Below, in pieces: positions 1-6,144 of a stretch of 15,757 nucleotides of DNA. The stretch is from NCBI GenBank assembly GCA_016194835.1, contig JACQAU010000273.1:1-15757 (forward strand), read 5' to 3'. The notes under the pieces were generated by a model. The model made no database searches. It saw only the letters and a list, made by a program, of their open reading frames with translations, and was not told the DNA's origin. The translations under genes and the position numbers were made by a program. Every line of letters starts with the position of its first letter. The first letter of the stretch is position 1. The DNA comes from Deltaproteobacteria bacterium (GTDB taxonomy: Bacteria; Bdellovibrionota; UBA1018).

Positions 1-1008
1 ATTGTCTGGTAATTTGCCGTCTCGAAAGTAGAGTGCAGTTTTCTGCACTAGCGCTGAAATGACATCAAAATAAGTACCTTTTATGACTGTTGAGCCATTA
101 CTAATTAAGCCACTCCCGTGATAGACATATCTTGCGCCTTCTGCTAACAAAAAGCGCTTGGGCCACTCTGTTGAAGTTGCTTTTTTATCAATGAGCAGTA
201 TATCGCCTAGACATGGTTCGGTTTTACAAAATGATTGAACATCACGATTATCAGTATCAATTGTAAACATAGACCACCCGATTGGGGCATTTGCCCAGAG
301 TGTGCCAAGTATGTGGTTTGCGGATTTGCTTATATTAGTGTTTATTTTGGCTCCTAATGGTTTAACTTTTCCGTGAAAGACATGAGAAATAATTTTTGCT
401 CGATCGTTTGGTTTTGTGTCAGTTCCTAATAATTGATTTTCTGAATTTGAAGTGTAGAGAGCGGTACAGTGATCATTTATATTATTTGTTTTTGAGTTAA
501 AAAAATGAAAATCTCCAAGAGCTACAACAGCTTTGCCGTATTCGTAATATTTTAGAACTGCATTAAAACTCTCATCTGTCATCATTTGTAAATTATTGCA
601 TGGTGAGAAAAGCCATAGCTGTGAATAATTACTATATAGTTTGCAGACATCAAATTTTATATCAATTCTTGTGTCAAGAGTAACTTGAAAGCCTATTTTT
701 TTAACGGCATCAATTGCGGTTTTAATCCAAATGTTTTGATCAAATCCATTTTGATTCAATCCTGTATAAACATCTGGAGCGTAAAAAAGTATTTTATTTG
801 GATCTGATTTAGAAGCATCGCTAGGACAGCCAGGAGGAGAAGCGCCTGGACTAGTGTCTGGGCCGATATGACCAGGCTCGACTATGTTAGTCTCTTTTGG
901 TGTATATTTTGAGATTGTATAATTTTGTTCACAAGAGGTCATTAGTGATGCAATAACTAGCAGGTGCCCCAAGAAAGCAGAAATAGTAATATTATTTAAA
1001 AAACGCAT
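1..1008 (-). CDS. Lipoprotein of unknown function, paralogue 1 of 3 (3' end cut by window edge)
   Basis: The frame is open from ATG at 1008 to the window edge (336 codons), so the C-terminus is missing, probably by only a few residues judging from its paralogues. The N-terminus is a lipoprotein signal with lipobox M-T-S-C (Cys26), followed by a Pro/Gly/Ser linker. It shares with the two proteins encoded at 1203-3296 the strand 'KILFYAP', then 'DVCKLYSNYSQLW', 'SPCNN' and 'LKYYEYGKAVV', so all three are homologous; this copy is the most diverged and has lost the G-G-G of 'YYEAGGGL'. There is no clear ribosome site before 1008. In-frame ATGs at 1059 and 1065 would add a basic N-terminal stretch and fit a possible promoter at 1084-1110, so the start is uncertain. 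I do not recognise the family; the 'Q-[IL]-W...YYEAGGG' pattern is reminiscent of glutamine-amidotransferase-like folds (inference). Confidence 0.85.
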   Translation of the reverse strand, partial: MRFLNNITISAFLGHLLVIASLMTSCEQNYTISKYTPKETNIVEPGHIGPDTSPGASPPGCPSDASKSDPNKILFYAPDVYTGLNQNGFDQNIWIKTAIDAVKKIGFQVTLDTRIDIKFDVCKLYSNYSQLWLFSPCNNLQMMTDESFNAVLKYYEYGKAVVALGDFHFFNSKTNNINDHCTALYTSNSENQLLGTDTKPNDRAKIISHVFHGKVKPLGAKINTNISKSANHILGTLWANAPIGWSMFTIDTDNRDVQSFCKTEPCLGDILLIDKKATSTEWPKRFLLAEGARYVYHGSGLISNGSTVIKGTYFDVISALVQKTALYFRDGKLPDN

Positions 1009-1083
1009 AAATTTAGTATTTTTACATTTTTTTAAACTAAATAGATTTAATATAAACATCCCCATTAATCCACTAGTAACAAG

Positions 1084-1110
1084 TCTATAACGCGTCGCGC
1101 AACATATCAA
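1084..1110 (-). promoter_or_regulatory. Possible leftward promoter for the 1-1008 lipoprotein
   Basis: Read leftward: TTGATA (1110-1105) and TATAGA (1089-1084), separated by 15 bases, which is shorter than the usual 16-18. Transcription would begin close to the in-frame ATGs at 1065/1059. The -35 overlaps the palindrome at 1109-1121. Confidence 0.25.
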
Positions 1111-1121
1111 GTGAGTCACTT
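1091..1121. promoter_or_regulatory. Pair of palindromes between divergent lipoprotein genes (possible operator)
   Basis: CGCG-T-CGCG (1091-1099) and AAGTGA-G-TCACTT (1109-1121) are both perfect inverted repeats with a single central base. Their centres, 1095 and 1115, are 20 bases apart, about two helical turns, so proteins bound there would face the same side of the DNA. They lie between, and partly over, the candidate divergent promoters. No regulator gene is visible nearby, so binding is inference. Confidence 0.35.
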
Positions 1122-1131
1122 TAGACACATT

Positions 1132-1160
1132 TTGACGCAAAGCATTTAGTCTGTTTTAAT
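1132..1160 (+). promoter_or_regulatory. Sigma70-like promoter for the tandem lipoprotein genes
   Basis: TTGACG (1132-1137), a 17-base spacer, and TTTAAT (1155-1160) preceded by an extended -10 TGT (1152-1154). Transcription would start near 1167. The strong ribosome site AGGGGG (1190-1195) sits seven bases before the ATG at 1203. Confidence 0.5.
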
Positions 1161-1202
1161 TAAATTATGAGTAAAAAGTTCAGCTAAGCAGGGGGCTTAA
1201 AA

Positions 1203-2258
1203 ATGAAACAGAGTGTCAAATTTTTTCTGCTAGTTATATCTATTTTTTTAAATGGATGTTTTAACCAAAAATATCAAATTACTATTACAAAAATTAATTC
1301 AGACACTAACGTAGCAAAGTCTAATGTGCCAAATGATCCTAATGTGCCCGCTCCTGACCCTAGTTCAAGCCCAAGCCCAACTCCCAGTATAGATCCAAAA
1401 ACCCTATATCCTGGGCCATGCCAGGGGAGGTTAAATTTTTATAATCAGTCAGACAAAAAAATCTTATTTTACACTCCAGCAGAAGGTAGTGGTTATTATT
1501 TATCCGCTGATGGTGTTGGAGCCAGTCCTTACATTCGCGCTTTAGCAGAAAAACTTAAGGCTGCAGGATATACAATAATAATTACTGCAAAGTTAGATCA
1601 ATTTATTGATAGTTTTGATGCATGTCAATTATGGACCTATTATAAGCAGATATGGATGTTCTTGCCATGTGCAGATGGTGGAGAATCAATATCTATGGAT
1701 CAAAAAAGCATAGATTCTTTAAAGAATTATTATGAAGCCGGTGGAGGATTAGCTGTTTTTATTGATTATAACTATAATAAATATAAGAGCAATTGTACTA
1801 TGTGTGACTGGACCTGGGGAACTAGTAGCGATATAGGTGCATTGAAAACTATATTGGATATTTCGTTTATTTACGGTGGTGGTTGGCCGGGAAGTTATGG
1901 GTTGATCAAAGGGAACTTGTCGCACCCATTAACTGCAAGTGTAGCACAGTTAGAACAATTGGTTTCTGTCAGGGTACATCCAGGGTTAAATGCAGCTTTT
2001 AAAAATTTAGATCAAGATGAATATACTGGAATTATTGAAAAAAAGGTAGGTGATTTGAGATCAATAGCATTAATTTTTCCTGGTGTTTATGCATATATCA
2101 GAGGTTTTAAAAACTATACTTTTAAAAGGGCTTGTGAATATAGTAGTAGCGCTATATCAGTAGATAAGCCCTGGGAAATTCAAAGCACCCCTGATGCATT
2201 TGTGAATATAGCCGATTATTTTGAACAAAAATTACGTGTAATTACAGGTAATTTATAA
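1203..2258 (+). CDS. Lipoprotein of unknown function, paralogue 2 of 3
   Basis: A 351-residue protein with a lipoprotein signal peptide ending F-L-N-G-C (Cys19), so it is probably anchored to a membrane from the periplasmic side. Residues ~40-66 form a Pro/Ser-rich linker ('PDPSSSPSPTPS'). The folded part begins near 'KKILFYTP' and carries 'DACQLWTYYKQIW', 'LPCADGG', 'SMDQKSIDSLKNYYEAGGGL', 'WGTSSDIGALK', and ends with 'FVNIADYFEQKLRVI'. All of these are repeated in the next gene, and most in the leftward gene at 1-1008. Several paired cysteines (C-x-x-C in 'CTMC', plus 'LPC') would suit periplasmic disulfides. The start is supported by AGGGGG at 1190-1195. The 18-base gap to the next gene implies an operon. 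Function is unknown; the hydrophobic strand followed by 'YYEAGGGL' suggests an amidotransferase-like Rossmannoid fold, without evidence for catalysis. Confidence 0.9.
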   Translation: MKQSVKFFLLVISIFLNGCFNQKYQITITKINSDTNVAKSNVPNDPNVPAPDPSSSPSPTPSIDPKTLYPGPCQGRLNFYNQSDKKILFYTPAEGSGYYLSADGVGASPYIRALAEKLKAAGYTIIITAKLDQFIDSFDACQLWTYYKQIWMFLPCADGGESISMDQKSIDSLKNYYEAGGGLAVFIDYNYNKYKSNCTMCDWTWGTSSDIGALKTILDISFIYGGGWPGSYGLIKGNLSHPLTASVAQLEQLVSVRVHPGLNAAFKNLDQDEYTGIIEKKVGDLRSIALIFPGVYAYIRGFKNYTFKRACEYSSSAISVDKPWEIQSTPDAFVNIADYFEQKLRVITGNL

Positions 2259-2276
2259 TTTTTTTGGAGAAAAAAT

Positions 2277-3296
2277 ATGATAAAATGGTATGTTGATTTT
2301 CTTGTAATTGCTTTCTATGTGTTTCTAGTAGTATCTTGTGAGCAAAAAACTAAAAAATCTCAAAATGACTTAATACTAGATAGTAAAACCATATCTCCTT
2401 CGTTACTTCAATTTGCCGCTTTAGATGCAAATCAGTCGCTAGCAGGACCATGCCTTGGATATACAAATTTTCAGGACAATTCATCTAAAAATATTTTATT
2501 TTATGTTACCACTTTACAAAATGGAGGTAGCCCATTTGTTCATGGCCTAAGAGATACACTAACAGTAGCAGGGTATGTCGTTACAATAACTGATACAATA
2601 GATCCAAATGCATGTACGTTATGGGCTAATTATAGGCAAATTTGGCTTTTATTGCCATGTGCAAATTATGGCAATACAAAGTCAATGGATGCAAATAGTA
2701 TAAATGCTTTACAACAGTATTACGAGGCTGGTGGCGGTTTAGTAATTTTGCCTGGCGCTAATTATAATTATGATGGCTCTGTAAGTTGTTATAAATGTAA
2801 TGACAATGGTGCTCCAGTTTGGGGTACATCTACAGATATTAATGCAATAAAAAGTTTATTAAAAATTTCATTCACGATTTATTCGGTGAGTTATAATTTC
2901 AATACTTGTTATACAAATGATTGTACAAATAACACGTTACTTGGTCCTTTGGTTTTTTCAGACCACCCATTAGCTATTGCAGCAAAAAATTTAGAACCTA
3001 GAGCAACCATTCAAGTAAACCAAGATCAAAATCTTGATTTTATCCGTTTTGATTTATATAGACAAACTGGTTTTATTGATATTAAACGTAATCAATTAAG
3101 GTCGTTAGCATTTATTTTGCCTACTGTTAATGACAGCAAGTATACTGTCAAAGATTATGGTGTTTTAAATAAAGGTTGTAAATCGGGAACGAGTATTTGG
3201 TGGTATGACTCTACCCCTACTAAAAGTTCGCCACAATCATTTGTAGATATAGCAAATTATTTTGAAACAAACTTGCGTAAGTTGATTACTAATTAA
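2277..3296 (+). CDS. Lipoprotein of unknown function, paralogue 3 of 3
   Basis: A 339-residue protein with signal peptide and lipobox L-V-V-S-C (Cys21). The ribosome site GGAG (2266-2269) lies seven bases before ATG. It closely tracks the preceding gene: 'CLGYTNFQDNSSKNILFY', 'DPNACTLWANYRQIW', 'LPCANYGNTKSMDANSI', 'QQYYEAGGGLVI', 'VWGTSTDINAIKSLLKISF', 'QLRSLAFILPTV', and the C-terminal 'SFVDIANYFETNLRKL'. It lacks the Pro-rich linker of paralogue 2. A C-x-x-C ('CYKC') is kept near the middle. The two tandem copies look like a local duplication, now well diverged. No catalytic motif that I can name. No terminator is evident after it. Confidence 0.9.
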   Translation: MIKWYVDFLVIAFYVFLVVSCEQKTKKSQNDLILDSKTISPSLLQFAALDANQSLAGPCLGYTNFQDNSSKNILFYVTTLQNGGSPFVHGLRDTLTVAGYVVTITDTIDPNACTLWANYRQIWLLLPCANYGNTKSMDANSINALQQYYEAGGGLVILPGANYNYDGSVSCYKCNDNGAPVWGTSTDINAIKSLLKISFTIYSVSYNFNTCYTNDCTNNTLLGPLVFSDHPLAIAAKNLEPRATIQVNQDQNLDFIRFDLYRQTGFIDIKRNQLRSLAFILPTVNDSKYTVKDYGVLNKGCKSGTSIWWYDSTPTKSSPQSFVDIANYFETNLRKLITN

Positions 3297-3332
3297 TATT
3301 TATCTAGTAGCTAATAGACATATCCTATTGTG

Positions 3333-3353
3333 TGTGCCTTGCCTGTGCCTTGC
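3333..3353 (+). repeat. Short tandem duplication upstream of the cation exporter
   Basis: TGTGCCTTGC occurs at 3333-3342 and again, after one C, at 3344-3353. It sits in the leader of the CDF gene, overlapping a possible -35 (TTGCAA, 3350-3355; candidate -10 TAAACT, 3373-3378, 17-base spacer). Significance is unclear. Confidence 0.45.
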
Positions 3354-3392
3354 AATGATAGGGTTTGTAAGTTAAACTATCCACCGCATGCT

Positions 3393-4304
3393 ATGAAACA
3401 TAATACTCATGTTACGGCTAAGTCTCATCATCGTTCTATGTGTTCTATTAATGTTCTTATTAAGGCATTAATTATTACACTTATTTTCATGTTTATCGAA
3501 TTTTTTGGAGGGCTTTATACAAAAAGTCTAGCTCTTATATCTGATTCGGCTCACATGTTAACCGATGTTGGAGCGCTCAGTGTTAGCATTATTGCTGCTT
3601 GGATTGCTGCTAGGCCTTCGACTCCAAAGATGAGTTTTGGCTACCATCGTGTAGAAATTCTTGCTGCTTTAGGAAATGGGCTTTTGATCTGGTTTTTGGC
3701 TGGAATGCTTATTTACGAGGCTATTTTGCGTATAGGTAATCTACCAGAAATTAAAGGATTTGCAGTTTTTGTTATTGCGCTTGTTGGACTTGGCGCAAAT
3801 TTATTTAGCATGTGGATATTAAAAGACGCACAAAAGAAAAATTTTAATGTAAAGGCAGCTTATCTCCATGTGTTTGCCGATTCGCTTGGTAGTATTGGTG
3901 CAATTGTAGCTGGTGCGGTAATCTGGTTGTCAGGGTGGCGGCCCATTGATTTGATTATTAGTATTATTTTTTCTTTGCTCATGTTGTTTAGTTCTTGGAA
4001 ACTTGTGAAAGAGTCTTTTCATGTGTTAATGGAATCTACGCCTTCTGGTGTAGATCCAGAGGAGGTAAAAAAAGACTTATCTGAATTAAAAGGGGTTCAA
4101 GAGGTTCATGATTTACATATTTGGACAGTAGCCAGCGGAAGGCATGCTCTAAGTGTGCACTTAATATCCGAAAACCAAAAAGAACTTTTGCATAAAGCCA
4201 GTTCACTCCTAGAAAAAAATTTTGGTATTTTACATACAACAATCCAAATTGAACATCCTAGTGAATTTGAATCTAAAAAGTGCTATGATTGCACAAGTCA
4301 CTAG
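3393..4304 (+). CDS. CDF-family zinc/divalent cation exporter (CzcD/ZitB/ZnT-like)
   Basis: A 303-residue inner-membrane protein expected to export Zn2+ (or Co2+/Cd2+) to the periplasm in exchange for protons. A His-rich N-terminus ('MKHNTHVTAKSHH') precedes six membrane segments. The transport-site residues are visible: D51, H54 and D58 in TM2 ('SDSAHMLTD') and H159/D163 in TM5 ('HVFAD'), the HxxxD signature of zinc-type CDF proteins. The cytoplasmic C-terminal domain carries 'VHDLHIWTVASGRHALSVH', typical of the family's metal-sensing ferredoxin-like fold, and ends 'CYDCTSH', a possible extra metal ligand set. A GTG at 3330 would add 21 residues of unlikely composition; ATG 3393 is preferred because family members begin with such His-rich tails, although neither start has a good ribosome site. 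The exact gene symbol cannot be decided. Confidence 0.93.
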   Translation: MKHNTHVTAKSHHRSMCSINVLIKALIITLIFMFIEFFGGLYTKSLALISDSAHMLTDVGALSVSIIAAWIAARPSTPKMSFGYHRVEILAALGNGLLIWFLAGMLIYEAILRIGNLPEIKGFAVFVIALVGLGANLFSMWILKDAQKKNFNVKAAYLHVFADSLGSIGAIVAGAVIWLSGWRPIDLIISIIFSLLMLFSSWKLVKESFHVLMESTPSGVDPEEVKKDLSELKGVQEVHDLHIWTVASGRHALSVHLISENQKELLHKASSLLEKNFGILHTTIQIEHPSEFESKKCYDCTSH

Positions 4305-4318
4305 ATATGTGAATTATA
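4289..4318 (+). promoter_or_regulatory. Probable promoter of tRNA-Arg
   Basis: TTGCAC (4289-4294), 18-base spacer, ATTATA (4313-4318) with upstream TGA as an extended -10. The start point would fall just before the tRNA at 4329. The -35 lies inside the end of the CDF gene. Confidence 0.4.
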
Positions 4319-4328
4319 TGAATTATGG

Positions 4329-4402
4329 GCACCCATAGCTCAACTGGATAGAGCATCGGTCTTCGGAACCGAGGGTTGGGAGTTCGAACCTCTCTGGGTG
4401 CA
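4329..4402 (+). tRNA. tRNA-Arg, anticodon UCG
   Basis: Full cloverleaf in 74 bases: acceptor GCACCCA (4329-4335) pairs with TGGGTGC (4395-4401), discriminator A4402. D arm GCTC/GAGC (4338-4341/4351-4354). Anticodon stem TCGGT/ACCGA with loop CTTCGGA, giving anticodon TCG at 4363-4365 (reads CGA). T arm GGGAG/CTCTC around loop TTCGAAC (4383-4389). The 3' CCA is not encoded (TGTT follows), so it must be added by tRNA nucleotidyltransferase. No CDS overlaps it once the downstream gene is started at 4422. Confidence 0.97.
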
Positions 4403-4421
4403 TGTTCTGAGGTATTACTTT

Positions 4422-4655
4422 ATGAAACATAAGCATATTAAGAATTTTGATTGTTTAGACTTTAAATCAAAAATTCAGGGTAAAATTTATAATGAAACAA
4501 AAAAAATGACCCATCAAGAAGAAATAGACTACTATATTAAAAAAGCAAGGAATGGTTTTTTTAATGAGTCTCGTAAACAAATCTTATTACATGTCGAATT
4601 GAAACCTCCGAAACTAAAGATAAATGGGAACATGAAGATACAAGTCCAAGAATAA
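4422..4655 (+). CDS. Small hypothetical protein behind tRNA-Arg
   Basis: 77 residues from ATG 4422, supported by the ribosome site GAGG (4409-4412) nine bases upstream; starting further upstream would run into the tRNA. Charged, soluble, mostly helical in appearance, with no signal peptide. The central part, 'KIQGKIYNETKKMTHQEEI' followed by 'YYIKKARNG', resembles from memory a common class of short bacterial proteins with the pattern I-Y-x-E-T-x-x-M-[ST]-x-E-E that are often lone small genes or sit near toxin-like genes. That link is not verified here, and no toxin partner is seen. It lies between the tRNA and the helicase gene. Confidence 0.6.
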   Translation: MKHKHIKNFDCLDFKSKIQGKIYNETKKMTHQEEIDYYIKKARNGFFNESRKQILLHVELKPPKLKINGNMKIQVQE

Positions 4656-4670
4656 ATCACAAAGTCCAAA

Positions 4671-4699
4671 TTTAGGACTCTTATTTCGAAAACTATAGA
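4671..4699 (+). promoter_or_regulatory. Possible promoter of the helicase-nuclease pair
   Basis: TTTAGG (4671-4676), 17 bases, TATAGA (4694-4699); the -10 is good and the -35 weak. An AGTCC/GGACT inverted repeat (4663-4667/4675-4679) overlaps the -35 and could be either a weak terminator for the small gene or a binding site. Confidence 0.35.
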
Positions 4700-4746
4700 G
4701 ATGTTTAGCTTCCCTGTGTGGCACGGGCTTTGCATTTAAAAAACAG

Positions 4747-6144
4747 ATGCAGTTCTTCTATGATCGAGGCACGCTAGTTCTAAGTGGTCTCAATGATCAG
4801 GCAATTGATCTCCCACAGGGATTTATCTGGGACAGTCGTGTTCAGTCTTATCGAGCGCCAGCTCTGTTGTATCATCAAATTAGAAAGGAATTGAAAACCA
4901 ATCAGATTCAATTTGACGATTTGGTGCACTCAAATCGCCCAGATGTTGGGAGAGAAGGAAATAGTGGAAAATGGAGAACTACTCAACTTCGACCCTATCA
5001 GGAAACAGCAATAGACCTGTGGGAAAAAAATTCTTGCCAAGGCATTGTTGTTCTTCCAACTGGTGCTGGTAAAACTTGTCTAGCCCTTTCTGTTATTGCT
5101 AAAACAGGAAAACCTACTCTTTGTTTGGTGCCAACCAGAGCTCTTTTAGAACAATGGCATCAGGAAATTCGTCAACGCTACTGTGGTCCCATCGGTTTAC
5201 TTGGAGATGGATCACGGACTATTGAGACCATCACTGTTTCGACTTATGAAAGCGCATACAGGAGAGTGGTAGATATTGGCAATACATTTGACATGATTGT
5301 TGTAGACGAATGTCATCACTTTGGATGTGGCATTAGAGATGAAATTCTTAAAATGTGCACTGCCGGACTTCGTCTTGGTCTGACAGCAACTCCTCCTTCT
5401 TCGTATTCTTCGGGAGACGTGGCTAATCGGCTTGAATGTCTCATTGGACCTATTGTATTTGAATTATCGATTGAGGATCTGACAGGTTCGTATCTTGCAG
5501 ATTATGATTACTACACCCTCCATATAGATCTAACTCCAGAAGAAAAAGCCCATTATCAAATTGATATTGAGGTTTATCGAGTAGTATTTAACTCTTTTCG
5601 AACGTCATGTCCTATGGGGAATTATCTTGATTGGGTTCGGTTTGCATCTCGATCTGAAGAAGGAAGAAAAGCACTCACAGCATTTCACCGGGTGAAAAAA
5701 ATTCTTGCTTCAGCGAAAGAAAAATTCCAAATACTTAACACATTAATATCCAGACACTGGGATCAAAAACTTCTTATTTTTACTGCAGATACTGAAACTA
5801 CTTACCACATTTCTAAAAATTACCTAATCATGCCAATTACCTCTGAGATTGGGCGCAAGGAGCGTGAAGCGATGATTCGTTCTTATCGAGAAGGAAGGAT
5901 TCGTACTCTTGTATCTTGCCGAGTTTTGAATGAGGGAATTGATGTTCCCGATGCAGAAGTTGCTATTATTATGGGTGGCAATCACGGTACACGGGAACAC
6001 ATTCAGAGGATTGGCCGCATACTGAGGCCCAAGCCTGGCAAACGAGCGATTATTTATGAGCTTGTTTGCCGCGGCACAATCGAAGTCAATCAATCTAAGA
6101 ATAGGAGACGAGCTTTTGCTTCCCCAATCACTTCTTCTTTGTAA
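4747..6144 (+). CDS. XPB/Rad25-type superfamily 2 DNA helicase
   Basis: A 465-residue ATP-dependent 3'-5' DNA helicase/translocase of the short archaeal-type XPB class. The N-terminal part, 'YDRGTLVLSG' and 'WDSRVQSYRAPALLYHQI' (residues ~5-45), matches the damage-recognition domain of archaeal XPB rather than longer versions. Helicase motifs are complete: 'LRPYQ' (81-85), Walker A LPTGAGKT (103-110), Ia 'LVPTRALLEQW', II DECH (187-190), III LTATPP (212-217), IV 'LLIFTAD', V 'VLNEGIDVPDAEVAII', VI QRIGRILRP (420-428). The frame continues from the ATG with no good ribosome site. Its end overlaps the Bax1 gene by 29 bases, so the two are translationally coupled. In archaea XPB and Bax1 form a complex proposed to unwind and cut damaged DNA; the same role here is inference. 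By eye its GC is higher than flanking genes, which hints at acquisition. Confidence 0.93.
   Translation: MQFFYDRGTLVLSGLNDQAIDLPQGFIWDSRVQSYRAPALLYHQIRKELKTNQIQFDDLVHSNRPDVGREGNSGKWRTTQLRPYQETAIDLWEKNSCQGIVVLPTGAGKTCLALSVIAKTGKPTLCLVPTRALLEQWHQEIRQRYCGPIGLLGDGSRTIETITVSTYESAYRRVVDIGNTFDMIVVDECHHFGCGIRDEILKMCTAGLRLGLTATPPSSYSSGDVANRLECLIGPIVFELSIEDLTGSYLADYDYYTLHIDLTPEEKAHYQIDIEVYRVVFNSFRTSCPMGNYLDWVRFASRSEEGRKALTAFHRVKKILASAKEKFQILNTLISRHWDQKLLIFTADTETTYHISKNYLIMPITSEIGRKEREAMIRSYREGRIRTLVSCRVLNEGIDVPDAEVAIIMGGNHGTREHIQRIGRILRPKPGKRAIIYELVCRGTIEVNQSKNRRRAFASPITSSL
6103..6118 (+). promoter_or_regulatory. Ribosome site and TTG start of the Bax1 gene, inside the XPB gene
   Basis: AGGAG (6103-6107) lies eight bases before TTG 6116. 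The protein then begins 'LPQSLL', like the 'MLPxxLL' opening I recall for Bax1 proteins. An ATG at 6056 in the same frame has no comparable ribosome site and would add 20 residues translated from XPB-coding sequence. Confidence 0.6.

Noticed and set aside
3330..3392. GTG start giving a longer CDF exporter
   Set aside because: The added residues are Cys/Pro-rich, unlike family N-termini, and are translated partly from the tandem repeat at 3333-3353; there is no ribosome site.
4383..4402. attL/attR pair made from the tRNA 3' end
   Set aside because: No copy of the T-arm or acceptor segment appears downstream of 7351 or anywhere else in the window, and no integrase is present.
4663..4679. Rho-independent terminator after the small protein
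   Set aside because: AGTCC/GGACT is only five pairs and is followed by TCTTATTT rather than a T run; listed only as overlapping a possible promoter.
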